Positions 1-7,934 of a stretch of DNA of 12,235 bases are shown in pieces. The position numbers and the translations under genes are program-made. Position 1 is the stretch's first letter. Every line of letters begins with the position of its first letter. The stretch lies in contig CADCQO010000219.1 in NCBI GenBank assembly GCA_902803585.1, positions 1 to 12,235 on the forward strand, read 5' to 3'. A model generated the notes under the pieces. The model was not told where the DNA came from, made no database searches, and was given only the letters and a program-made list of their open reading frames with translations. The DNA is from an uncultured Ruminococcus sp. GTDB taxonomy: Bacteria > Bacillota > Clostridia > Oscillospirales > Acutalibacteraceae.

Positions 1-2019
1 GGAAAGTACCCTCAGGTTTTCCCTGAAAATATCCCTCAGGGTCAGAACAGTATCTGTCAGCGGTTCAATCACGCGGTCGTAATATTTCTGATAAACCGAT
101 ACGATTGCTTCACACAGCTTTGACATGAAATAATAACAATCTGCACTGCGCTGGTGTCTTTGCCACTGGTCAACATAAGAAAGGAAAGTTTCCAGTCTAT
201 CCTGCTTGACCTTCCTTTTTCCCCGTTCCTCTTCAAAAACAAACTTGGCGCCGGTATGTGTCACATTATCCTCGATTGCCTCTGCCGCCTGCCTTGCTTC
301 GGAGATATATACCTCACGGCAATGTGCCCCCACGCCTTTGAAAATGTTAATCAGGCTGTCGCTCTGGGGAAAGCCCACAACATTTCTCAGATAAACGGGT
401 CCTCTGTTTCTATCGACGAGGGCGTTCAGAATGAAGGACTTGAAAGCGCTTTCCAACGAACCGATATTTTCGCCAAAAGCAAGCGTACCGGATTTCACAT
501 TGGTGGTACAGCCGATCCTCTGACTGAGATTGGCATTCAATGCTGCCTGATAACGAGCGCAGACCTGATAAGCATTCTGATAGGGAATTGTTTCCTGATA
601 GGTACTGATACCGTCACTCCAGACTTCGTCCATTCTGTATCTGCCGTATTCAGCACCGAACAGCGGTTTTTTGTAGGGGGTCATCTCTGCTGATGCTGGT
701 GTGTCAACAGTCAGCATGGACATCAGTGTGTCTTCTATGGCTGTTTTTAAACTCATTCCGGGCTGGATATTCTGATTATCAAAGCCTAATGCCTGCAAAT
801 CCTGTGCGAAGGATTCATCAGTGATTTGTTTGCGGAATATTGCATTGTTCAGTTCTTCAAACATACGGCTGACAGTCAGGGTATTGATTTCGAGATAAGG
901 GATACGTCTGACAGAGGAACAGGTGGACATATAGCGGTAAGTAGCCGGTACAGGCACTCTGTCCATAATATTGACGAACCACGCTACTGCGTTGTCATTG
1001 ATGGCAGAAATACCGGGAGAGGTAGCGCCGCCTACCGTTGTCTGGTCAGCAATGAGTTCAAAGACGCTTTCGGCAACGTCAGAAAGCACTTCTTCTTTTT
1101 TGTGTGTAATGTTGCCTGTATCTGTTGCGTTGATGAGATAGCAGTAATCGAAGGGGGAACGCTTTGCTTCAATGACAGAAGCACCGTTGCCGTACTGATA
1201 AGACTCATTTTTTGTATCAAGGCGAATGATCTGGTCCAGTTCCTTGAGAGCGGCAAAGGTGTTAATTGCCCTGCCGTCCTTGCCTGCCGGATCATTGTCC
1301 TGCAGATCAGGCAGATAAAGGTAAGCAGACAGCGGAACCGCCACGCCGCCTATCGTTGTCATCTGCTTGAGCAGAAAGGCGATATCAATAAAGGAACCGG
1401 AACCGGTACCGCCGCCCAGTCCTGCGAACAGACAGATCTGGGTAGTACCCGATGCGTTGTTGAGCTGTCCGATGACATTATTGATGGTTGATTCTACATT
1501 CTGATGGTTATAGAACTGACCCACACGCCCCAGCAAACGCATTTCACCTGCTGCGGAAGTATTGGGAAGTCCCTTGATTGCGCCTTCGGGCGGCAAAAAG
1601 CGGGTGTACTCCTTCTTGTGCTTTTTATCATGGTACATACCGTCTACGATTGTCTGCCATGAGCTCTTATGGTTAGGAACTTCAGCGCCGATATAGAGCA
1701 TCTCTGCGCTGTCAAACTTGGTATCGGCATAATGAACCTTTTCAAGAGAGCCATACTCGCTGTCGACAGCAAGTATTCTGATGTTTTCGGGCAGCTGACC
1801 GGTCGGCTTGCCGTTGATATCCTTCGGCAGCTGCATACGGGACATGATTTCGTGCTTGAGCCGTATCAGCGTTGCTGTTCCCATACCGCCGATACCCACC
1901 AGCAGCCAGCGCATCGAGCCGGACACAGGAATCCTGACACCTTCGTAATAAATACCGCCGTTTTCCTCCAGACTGAGGGATTCCTGCAGTTTCTTTTTAT
2001 CCTGTTGCGTCAAAGACAT
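1..2019 (-). CDS. FtsZ/tubulin-superfamily protein (tubulin-like domain), C-terminus cut by window edge
   Basis: The frame is open for 673 residues from an ATG at 2019 to the left edge with no stop, so the protein is larger than shown. Seen: a glycine-rich Rossmann-type turn GIGGMG at residues 42-47 after a hydrophobic strand (RWLLV), and the tubulin/FtsZ nucleotide-loop signature GGGTGSG at residues 202-208 (nt 1396-1416), preceded by a hydrophobic strand (ICLFAGL) and followed by a helix-like stretch. These fit the N-terminal GTPase fold of the family annotated as 'tubulin-like domain-containing protein' (Tubulin_2-type). The remaining 460 residues have no motif I recognise. The start is supported by GGGAGG at 2028-2033, 8 nt upstream. 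The gene follows a VWA membrane protein on the same strand. Inferred role: a GTP-dependent filament or membrane-remodelling protein. It is not canonical FtsZ, being much longer and lacking a dcw context. GTP binding and polymerisation are untested. Confidence 0.85.
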   Translation of the reverse strand, partial: MSLTQQDKKKLQESLSLEENGGIYYEGVRIPVSGSMRWLLVGIGGMGTATLIRLKHEIMSRMQLPKDINGKPTGQLPENIRILAVDSEYGSLEKVHYADTKFDSAEMLYIGAEVPNHKSSWQTIVDGMYHDKKHKKEYTRFLPPEGAIKGLPNTSAAGEMRLLGRVGQFYNHQNVESTINNVIGQLNNASGTTQICLFAGLGGGTGSGSFIDIAFLLKQMTTIGGVAVPLSAYLYLPDLQDNDPAGKDGRAINTFAALKELDQIIRLDTKNESYQYGNGASVIEAKRSPFDYCYLINATDTGNITHKKEEVLSDVAESVFELIADQTTVGGATSPGISAINDNAVAWFVNIMDRVPVPATYRYMSTCSSVRRIPYLEINTLTVSRMFEELNNAIFRKQITDESFAQDLQALGFDNQNIQPGMSLKTAIEDTLMSMLTVDTPASAEMTPYKKPLFGAEYGRYRMDEVWSDGISTYQETIPYQNAYQVCARYQAALNANLSQRIGCTTNVKSGTLAFGENIGSLESAFKSFILNALVDRNRGPVYLRNVVGFPQSDSLINIFKGVGAHCREVYISEARQAAEAIEDNVTHTGAKFVFEEERGKRKVKQDRLETFLSYVDQWQRHQRSADCYYFMSKLCEAIVSVYQKYYDRVIEPLTDTVLTLRDIFRENLRVLS

Positions 2020-2053
2020 AATAGTTTCCTCCCTGATAAAAAATATTTTGCTG

Positions 2054-2122
2054 GCCGGCAGCACTTTGCAGAACTGCCGGTGTTATTTTTGTATTTGTGC
2101 CGCAGATGGTCTGTTTCTGCGG
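2054..2122 (-). other. Intergenic spacer with two hairpins between the VWA and tubulin-like genes
   Basis: The 124-nt gap (2020-2143) holds two inverted repeats. One pairs 2054-2061 with 2074-2081 (core CCGGCAG/CTGCCGG, 7 bp plus a G-T pair, 12-nt loop). The other pairs 2100-2106 with 2116-2122 (7 bp, 9-nt loop). In the direction of transcription the first hairpin is followed, after a short gap, by a T-rich stretch near 2036-2047 and then by the tubulin-gene ribosome site. It could be a weak terminator or attenuator, or an mRNA-stability element that sets different levels of the two proteins. The T-tract does not directly abut the stem, so a true terminator is doubtful. Confidence 0.4.
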
Positions 2123-2143
2123 TTCCGGATTTTATATGCTTTT

Positions 2144-4495
2144 TCAAACTTTGAAAATGTGAATAGATACAGAGTTGACAGAGGCATCAAAATTGTTGAT
2201 ACGATTGATGTGTTTGTATCTGATTTTAACACTTCTTCCTGAAGAAGCGGTCAGCGTGATCTTTTCTGCTTCTCTTGCAATACCCGCCTGCGTGATTGCT
2301 TTCAGGTGTGTATCATCATAATTTCTGTTAAGTTCATAGAGCTTTTTCAGGCTGACTTTGTGTCTGGAGGGCAGGCGGAACGTCAACTGTCTGGGCTGGT
2401 ATCTTCTGAGAGAATCGGGCAGAATCAATCTGATCTGTACCTGACCGGACATCTTCGGACGCAAAAGGAAATATGCCCCTATACCAAGACCTATGATCAC
2501 CGCACCGATAATGCTGAGAATAATGAACAGTATCGTGCCGTCTTCCACTATTACGTTCAGAACGATCGTCTGTGTTTCACCATACTGGTTGGTGACAATA
2601 ACCTTTGTCTGTCCTTCACCGCTCTTGATACCTTTGATGGTAAGCGCCTTTGTTCCGGCATTCTGCGATTCTTCAATCGAGTAATAATCTGAACCGGCTG
2701 GCTCATAACGAATTGTCAGGGTGTCTTCAGCATCAGAGTAAATATAATCTTTCAGCTGTACTTCTGCTGTGGACGAGTTAAGACCTGCGGAAACTTTCAG
2801 ATAAACGGGCTGTGTATTGACAAGCTCCATTTCTCTCCGCACAACGTCCAGAATGCAGTCGTTGCTTTCTTTCTTGTCACCCGTACTGTTTGAAACGGCA
2901 ACTGCTGTAACCGTGTAGCGTCCCTTTTCCTGCAGGGAAATTTCTCCTTCATACTGGCTGTCCGTGACCTGTCTGAGCGGAACGGTTTCTTCAAACTGAT
3001 TTTCACCTCTGACAACAGCTGAGAAAACGGTGTCCTGCACAGCAATTTCTGTGTCAGTATCAATATTGACAGTCCGGACGCTGATGGTAACAGGCTTTCC
3101 CATGCCGATTTTGTCAGAAGAAAGTTTCTCCTGAAGCATGAGTTTGTCGCTTGCGTCTGAAACAGAAAAAACATACTCTTCAGAGGTCTTGGAAAGTTTC
3201 TTGTCGGTGGACACAGCGGAAGTCGTCACATAGTAAGTGCCGGAGGAAGAAGCCAGAAACTCACCTGTAAAGATGCCGGCGCCGTCCCCTTTGAGCGTTA
3301 CTTCCTTTTCCATCGCTCCTGTGATGGTTGCTTTCATCGTAATCGTATTCAGAAAATCTGTGTCCTGAATAACACCGCTGCCGTTATTCAGCGAAGCGGT
3401 GACTTTTACTGTTTCACCCGCCACAGACGGCACGTTCACGGACTGCTTGAGGTAGACTGTATAGACGGTTGCCAGACTGACCTGACAGTTATCGTTGGTG
3501 ACTTTATCCAGTTTCAGATTCCACACACCGACAACAGGGGAAAAAATCTTGATGAGCGTGTAGCTTTTCGTAGAAGTGACAACAACATTTTCACTGTCGA
3601 GCGGAATATTGATGGTATCAGACGAGTTCAGCCGCACCGTCAGACGAGGGTTAAGCTCCTTCTGGGGAATTTTGGTGTCAATTACGATGTAGATGGCGTA
3701 TATATTCTTGTTATCGACACGAAAATCAAGATTTGCCAGATTCATTGGCGTGATATCTACATAGTTGTTAATGATGCTTCGCATGATGCCGGTGATCTTG
3801 TCCGCTGTGTTGATCTCAAAAAACTTCTTGACCGGTACAGTTCCGTCAGCGCCGTTTATGACAGTACCTGAACCGTCTGCAATGCCTTTCAGTTCATCTG
3901 TACCCATCAGACCGTCATAATTCAGACCAATGGCATAGATAGGAATTTCCTTTTCCCTGAGTGTCTGAAGTGTTTTCTTCATCTCTGCTTTCGACTCTTC
4001 TTCCGTACGGGGTGCTGTACGAAGCAAATGGGTGTTGCCGTCACTCAGAAGAATGATTGCCTTCTTTCTGCCGTCATCAGGTCTGGTGCTGTCGGTGAGA
4101 AAATTCATCGCCTTGGTCACACCCAGCGAAATATCTGTATCGCCGTGCTGGTCATAGGTGATATCACTCATTTTCTGTCTGAGGGATTCCACACTTCCCT
4201 CGCTGTCCAGACGGACAATCGGCTGGGAATCCACGATTTTTTCTGTATAGACAACATAGCCTACACCGCACGTTTCATCGCAGAGTGACATAAAAAGATC
4301 GAATGCGTCAATGGTGACCTTCTGCGGGTCGGCAGTATTCATAGAACCGCTGGCATCTATGACAAAGACCACATCGAGGTTCATCATACCTGATTTTTCC
4401 ACTTCAACAGCCCTTACACTTGTAAAAGAACAGCTGAACAGAAGCATGATCCCGCACAAAACAACAAGACAACGGGTCATTATTTGCTTTTTCAT
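2144..4495 (-). CDS. Membrane-anchored VWA (von Willebrand A) domain protein
   Basis: 783 residues from the chosen start. Order seen: a Sec-type signal peptide (residues 1-29: MKK, hydrophobic core, possible cleavage after VRA), a VWA domain at about 40-245, a long beta-rich region at about 250-653 resembling Ig-like or cadherin-like repeats, one transmembrane helix at 654-678, and a basic cytoplasmic tail at 679-783. The MIDAS metal site looks complete: D47, S49 and S51 in DASGS, T120 in GDTD, and D152 in LLSDG. C22 in LLFSC gives a weak lipobox-like alternative to signal peptidase I. An ATG at 4501 is also in frame, but the AAGGAG at 4504-4509 is only 2 nt from it and 8 nt from the ATG at 4495, so the latter is preferred. 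VWA domains with MIDAS bind protein ligands through a divalent metal. The topology puts the VWA outside and the tail inside, where it could contact the tubulin-like product of the next gene (inference). Confidence 0.88.
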   Translation of the reverse strand: MKKQIMTRCLVVLCGIMLLFSCSFTSVRAVEVEKSGMMNLDVVFVIDASGSMNTADPQKVTIDAFDLFMSLCDETCGVGYVVYTEKIVDSQPIVRLDSEGSVESLRQKMSDITYDQHGDTDISLGVTKAMNFLTDSTRPDDGRKKAIILLSDGNTHLLRTAPRTEEESKAEMKKTLQTLREKEIPIYAIGLNYDGLMGTDELKGIADGSGTVINGADGTVPVKKFFEINTADKITGIMRSIINNYVDITPMNLANLDFRVDNKNIYAIYIVIDTKIPQKELNPRLTVRLNSSDTINIPLDSENVVVTSTKSYTLIKIFSPVVGVWNLKLDKVTNDNCQVSLATVYTVYLKQSVNVPSVAGETVKVTASLNNGSGVIQDTDFLNTITMKATITGAMEKEVTLKGDGAGIFTGEFLASSSGTYYVTTSAVSTDKKLSKTSEEYVFSVSDASDKLMLQEKLSSDKIGMGKPVTISVRTVNIDTDTEIAVQDTVFSAVVRGENQFEETVPLRQVTDSQYEGEISLQEKGRYTVTAVAVSNSTGDKKESNDCILDVVRREMELVNTQPVYLKVSAGLNSSTAEVQLKDYIYSDAEDTLTIRYEPAGSDYYSIEESQNAGTKALTIKGIKSGEGQTKVIVTNQYGETQTIVLNVIVEDGTILFIILSIIGAVIIGLGIGAYFLLRPKMSGQVQIRLILPDSLRRYQPRQLTFRLPSRHKVSLKKLYELNRNYDDTHLKAITQAGIAREAEKITLTASSGRSVKIRYKHINRINNFDASVNSVSIHIFKV

Positions 4496-4503
4496 TCTCA
4501 TCT

Positions 4504-4509
4504 CTCCTT
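4504..4509 (-). promoter_or_regulatory. Ribosome binding site that decides the VWA start
   Basis: AAGGAG on the minus strand. It leaves 8 nt to the ATG at 4495 but only 2 nt to the upstream in-frame ATG at 4501, so translation should start at the inner ATG (protein begins MKKQ rather than MRMKK). Confidence 0.75.
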
Positions 4510-4599
4510 ACTTTTTGAACGATATTCAGCATACTCATAGTCAAAACATACAAGAGTGATGTCGAATACATTCTTTTTTTATCAAAATGTGGTATTTAA

Positions 4600-4627
4600 A
4601 TTATACTATATTGCTTTCGTTTGTCAA
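4600..4627 (-). promoter_or_regulatory. Strong sigma-A promoter for the VWA/tubulin-like unit
   Basis: On the minus strand a perfect TTGACA (4622-4627) and a perfect TATAAT (4600-4605) are separated by 16 nt (4606-4621). Transcription would start near 4593, giving a leader of roughly 100 nt before the ATG at 4495. I saw no riboswitch or clear hairpin in that leader. The rest of the 348-nt intergenic region (4628-4777) is AT-rich and holds nothing else I can support except a small inverted repeat at 4747-4759. Confidence 0.8.
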
Positions 4628-4746
4628 TGTTTTTTGCACCATTTCAAGCGGGATTTTTGCCTGCCGCAAAGAAGAAAAGGAACTGTATTTTCCTGCAATG
4701 TGTGTTGTTTTCCCATAAAAAGCGTTGTTCGCATACTCGGATAATT

Positions 4747-4759
4747 GAAAATCATTTTC
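4747..4759. promoter_or_regulatory. Short inverted repeat, loosely Fur-box-like
   Basis: GAAAAT-C-ATTTTC is a perfect 6-1-6 inverted repeat. With the flanking T it resembles the 7-1-7 Fur-family consensus TGATAATNATTATCA with about three mismatches. It sits about 120 bp upstream of the VWA -35 box and beyond the PPTase terminator hairpin, so no promoter overlap supports a regulatory role. AT-rich sequence readily gives such repeats by chance. Confidence 0.2.
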
Positions 4760-4777
4760 TTTTTGGAATATAGAAGA

Positions 4778-4811
4778 GTCCCCTGCTATTCATTCCTGAA
4801 AAGCAGGGGAT
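4778..4811 (-). terminator. Terminator-like hairpin after the PPTase gene
   Basis: Inverted repeat pairing 4778-4787 with 4802-4811 (core CCCCTGCT/AGCAGGGG, about 10 bp including one G-T pair, 14-nt loop), 32 nt past the PPTase stop codon. On the minus strand the stem is followed by ACTCTTCTATATT, which is only moderately T-rich. It probably ends the STAS-phosphatase-PPTase transcript before the separate VWA promoter. The plus-strand side lacks a T-tract. Confidence 0.6.
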
Positions 4812-4843
4812 CTTGATGCAGAAAACAGGGAAAAACAGTTATG

Positions 4844-5467
4844 TCAGACAGCAGGATCCGAAATACGAACTTCCATAATATCCAGCCGGTCAACAGGTGT
4901 ACTGCCTGCCGCTGCCACAGACAGCCCACGAAAGACAGTGTCGGCAAAATACCAGCACTTTTGCTGAAAATATACGGTTTTCTTTTGTGCAGAAAGATGT
5001 GTCACAACCGACAGCGGTTCAGCAGAAAGCCCTGTTCCCGCCGCCTTGAGAATACTTTCTTTGATACTCCACAGACAGTAAAAGCGCCTGTCGGGGCTGT
5101 GAGCGATCCATTGGCGTTCCTCTGCGGTAAATACCATTTCTGCTGTCAGAGGGTCATAAAGTCCGATTTCTTCAATATCTACCCCTACAGGTTCTTTGTG
5201 CATGACGGCCGCCGCAAAACCGCCTGCATGGGAAAGACTGAAAAAATTCCCGTTTTCAATGTACGGTTTTCCGTTTTCTGTCAGCCGTACAGCGGTTTCA
5301 GGAACGGAAAGAACATGGTGCAGCAGCCACCCCGCCCCCAGACACATCAGTCTGTCTTTTTCAAAGCGGTAACGCTGTGCCCGCTCAAAACGTCGGGGCA
5401 TGATCTTACAGCAGATATCTGCGGACAGTTTCCGTGTTTCCTCATTGGAGAGAAGATAAATTTTCAT
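4844..5467 (-). CDS. Sfp-type 4'-phosphopantetheinyl transferase
   Basis: 207 residues, a typical length for the Sfp family. It transfers 4'-phosphopantetheine from coenzyme A to a conserved serine of carrier domains of NRPS, PKS or fatty-acid systems. Seen: GKPY at 66-69 with FSLSHAG at 76-82 (motif P1), VGVDIEE at 94-100 with the Mg-binding pair D97/E99 (P2), and W133-x-x-K136-E137-S with K141 and GTGL at 144-147 (P3). All diagnostic residues are present, so it should be active. Its ATG overlaps the stop of the upstream phosphatase gene by 4 nt (ATGA, 5464-5467). No good ribosome site precedes it, which suggests translational coupling. The NRPS carrier domain encoded 6 kb away on the other strand is the natural local substrate (inference). 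Confidence 0.93.
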   Translation of the reverse strand: MKIYLLSNEETRKLSADICCKIMPRRFERAQRYRFEKDRLMCLGAGWLLHHVLSVPETAVRLTENGKPYIENGNFFSLSHAGGFAAAVMHKEPVGVDIEEIGLYDPLTAEMVFTAEERQWIAHSPDRRFYCLWSIKESILKAAGTGLSAEPLSVVTHLSAQKKTVYFQQKCWYFADTVFRGLSVAAAGSTPVDRLDIMEVRISDPAV

Positions 5468-7488
5468 ATGGTTATTTTTTTATTATCAGCGGAAATGTCC
5501 ACCCTGCACAGCAAACGGTTCTGTCCGTCATGGCGCTGATAATATATACTGTCTGCCGTCTGCCTGACTAATAGAATGCCCATTCCGCCCATGTCGTATT
5601 CTTCAAAGTCCTTTTTGTTCTGTTTCTCTGACAACGGGTCAAAGGGTTTTCCGTCATCGGTAAACAAAAGCGTGAAGCATCTGGCTTCCTTTTCGCACGA
5701 GAAACCGATCTTTTTCGCTCCGGAATAACTGACGATATTGGTGAATATTTCATCGCATATCAGCATCAGTTTTTTCTGCAGGGGACTGCTGTCTGTTTTG
5801 TCCAGTACAAAGGCTTTCAGCTTTTCCCACTCGGACCGCTGCGGGGCAAGACTGAGTTCAGGTTCATATGTTCCATAGAAAAACGCAAGAATCGTCAGGT
5901 CATCAAATTGCTCTCTGCCCTCAGCGAATGTCCTGACATCAGCTTTCAGGCTTATGACTGTTTCACGGGCATCTTTCTTACCTTTTGTGGCAGACAGTAC
6001 ACGTTCGTGGCCGAAAAACTGCCCGCCCTTACTCACGGCTTCCGTGACACCGTCCGTATAGAGCAGAAATCCTTCACCCGGTGCAAGCAGACGTTCCGCA
6101 TTTTCAATTCCGGCATCTTCAAACAGTCCTACCGGTATGCCGGAATCCACTTTCAAAAACGTTTCAGACTGTCCCAGAAGCACCGGCGGTGTGTGTCCTG
6201 CATTCGCATATTCCAGTCTTCCTGTCGCAAGGTGCAGAACGGCAATAAATACTGTAGCAAACAAACCTTCCGGATTGGATGCACAAATCTCGTCATTGAT
6301 AAGATTCAGTACTCTGGCTGGTGAGAGACCACTCAGCAGTTTTTCACGGATGGCTGTTCTGACCATCACCATAAACAAAGCCGCTGTAACGCCTTTTCCG
6401 GAAACATCACCTACTGCCGCACAAAGCGTATCGCCGTCCCGCACAAACAGGTCGTAGAAATCTCCGCCGACATTCCGGCACGGTCTTTCAACTGCATAGG
6501 CATCATAGCTTTTTGTGTTCAGATATGTTTCTGCCGGTACAATACCATATTGAATACGCTGGGCAATTTCCATTTGCGTCTGCGTCTGTACACGCTCAGT
6601 TGTCAGGGTGCTGATCTCCGTCAGATACTGGTTAATGTCATTTCTCATTTTATTGAAGGAATCCGCAATTTCCCCCACTTCGTTGTTTACACTGATATCC
6701 AGCGGTGTGTCGTCCCTCTCCTTATCGTCCATAAAACGATTCATTTTCGTGGAAACGAACTTGATGGGAACAAGAACCTTGCGCCGTATCAGAATCAGCA
6801 GAAGCAGAAACATGATCAGCAGAATGAGAACAATTGACGCACTTGTACGCAGTGTATGCTGAAAGATTTCATTTTCTATCTTTGTGGCATCAAAATCAAC
6901 GCCGACTATGTACCTGACGTTTCCTTCTTTGTCGAACAAAGGATACATCCAGCTATACACTTTCCCATATTTGTTCTCGTTCTTCCAGACCTCTGTATTT
7001 GTGGCACCCTTGCTGGCAGCAAGCACCGACTGAGGAAAAGAATCCGTTGGCACAACTGTACCGAATCCACGTTCCTGCGATACTTTTTCGTTTATTTCTT
7101 CATCAGCCGCCGCCGTGAAATAGTACAGATACTCTTTCTCTTCCTCGTCAATCGTAAAAACGTACAAATACACCAGATCCAGATCTTTACAAAGGAGCTG
7201 AAGCATTTTGCTGACACGCTCCATGCGCTCATCTCTTCTGAAGTCAGCCTGCAGCAGACCTTCGTTTCCCGATACAACATCTGAATTATACATATCCTCC
7301 AGAATGACAGAAACGGAATGGGCTGTCTGGGAAGATGTGTCGTGTATATCATGGATAACATCGAGATAGCCGACAACAGAACACGCTATGCCTGTTATGA
7401 CGATCACCGTCAGAAAAATCGCGGTGATAAAACGCAGTACAGAACCTCTTTTCTTGGGTCGGCTGTCCGCCGCTTCTTTCACGCTCAT
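5464..7488 (-). CDS. Membrane sensor with HAMP, SpoIIE/PP2C phosphatase and RsbW-like ATPase domains
   Basis: 674 residues. Order seen: TM1 at about 17-41; an extracytoplasmic segment at about 43-214 whose end (YSWMYPLFDKEGN... VGVDFD) looks like a Cache sensor; TM2 at about 217-235; a HAMP linker at about 236-290; a short coiled region (TTERVQTQTQMEIAQRIQ) as usual before RsbU-type domains; a PP2C/SpoIIE domain at about 325-538 with metal-ligand candidates D343 (GGDFYD), D361 (GDVSGKG), D479 (YTDGVTE) and D529/D530 (DDLT); and a GHKL ATPase at about 545-665 with N-box E580/N584, DDGKPF at 611-616 and GGMG at 634-637. The protein therefore carries both the phosphatase and the anti-sigma-type kinase half of a partner switch, as in HsbR-like proteins. 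Its likely substrate is the STAS protein encoded just upstream, whose stop overlaps this ATG (ATGA, 7485-7488). The external signal is unknown. Confidence 0.93.
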   Translation of the reverse strand: MSVKEAADSRPKKRGSVLRFITAIFLTVIVITGIACSVVGYLDVIHDIHDTSSQTAHSVSVILEDMYNSDVVSGNEGLLQADFRRDERMERVSKMLQLLCKDLDLVYLYVFTIDEEEKEYLYYFTAAADEEINEKVSQERGFGTVVPTDSFPQSVLAASKGATNTEVWKNENKYGKVYSWMYPLFDKEGNVRYIVGVDFDATKIENEIFQHTLRTSASIVLILLIMFLLLLILIRRKVLVPIKFVSTKMNRFMDDKERDDTPLDISVNNEVGEIADSFNKMRNDINQYLTEISTLTTERVQTQTQMEIAQRIQYGIVPAETYLNTKSYDAYAVERPCRNVGGDFYDLFVRDGDTLCAAVGDVSGKGVTAALFMVMVRTAIREKLLSGLSPARVLNLINDEICASNPEGLFATVFIAVLHLATGRLEYANAGHTPPVLLGQSETFLKVDSGIPVGLFEDAGIENAERLLAPGEGFLLYTDGVTEAVSKGGQFFGHERVLSATKGKKDARETVISLKADVRTFAEGREQFDDLTILAFFYGTYEPELSLAPQRSEWEKLKAFVLDKTDSSPLQKKLMLICDEIFTNIVSYSGAKKIGFSCEKEARCFTLLFTDDGKPFDPLSEKQNKKDFEEYDMGGMGILLVRQTADSIYYQRHDGQNRLLCRVDISADNKKITI

Positions 7489-7772
7489 TGTATATTCAGC
7501 CTTTTATCAAAACCCGTCATTCGGAATATTTCCATAATTTCGGGCGTCACATTGCGGATAATCAAAGATCTTACTTTCTTGTAGATCACAACAATCTGGC
7601 GCAGACCAGCCGAAGAGATATAGTCCAGTTTCTTAAAATCCAGCACGATGTCTGTCACACTGCTGTCCAGCTCATCAACAGCCGTTCCCAGCTCAGGAGA
7701 TGTCTGTGTATCGAGCCAACCTTCCAGAGCAATTTCCGCTGAATTTCCGTTAACCGTTGTTTGAATCGTCAT
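7485..7772 (-). CDS. STAS-domain anti-sigma-factor antagonist
   Basis: 95 residues, a single STAS domain of SpoIIAA/RsbV size. Seen: the central motif DYISSAGLR at 50-58. By alignment with RsbV and SpoIIAA the phosphorylatable serine is S54 in S-A-G-L. The C-terminal stretch ending in MTGFDKRLNI is typical of bacterial STAS antagonists. The start has AAGGAG at 7782-7787, 9 nt upstream. Family role: the unphosphorylated form binds an RsbW-type kinase and frees its partner; phosphorylation blocks binding. It is first in a three-gene unit with the phosphatase/ATPase sensor and the PPTase. No sigma factor lies in the window, so the final output is unknown and may be a distant sigma factor or a non-sigma target. 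Confidence 0.92.
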   Translation of the reverse strand: MTIQTTVNGNSAEIALEGWLDTQTSPELGTAVDELDSSVTDIVLDFKKLDYISSAGLRQIVVIYKKVRSLIIRNVTPEIMEIFRMTGFDKRLNIQ

Positions 7773-7934
7773 GATGAAACACTCCTTGTTCTTTGTTTGT
7801 TCTCATCCACGCACGGCAGGCAGTTTTCCCTCTCTGCATTACCGTATGATTATCAACAGGGGCTGCCGCCGCTTTTTTCGCAGGCTGAAAGGCACACGAA
7901 CACTTTTTCGTTACGATGAAAACTTGTTGTTTTT

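Noticed and set aside
826..1491. 221-codon open frame on the plus strand
   Set aside because: It is antisense to the tubulin-like gene across its GGGTGSG motif, with no family motif of its own. The same applies to the plus-strand frames at 154-693 and 1669-2154.
4556..4744. 62-codon plus-strand frame in the VWA upstream region
   Set aside because: It overlaps the consensus promoter on the other strand, has low-complexity Phe/Cys-rich content and no ribosome site.
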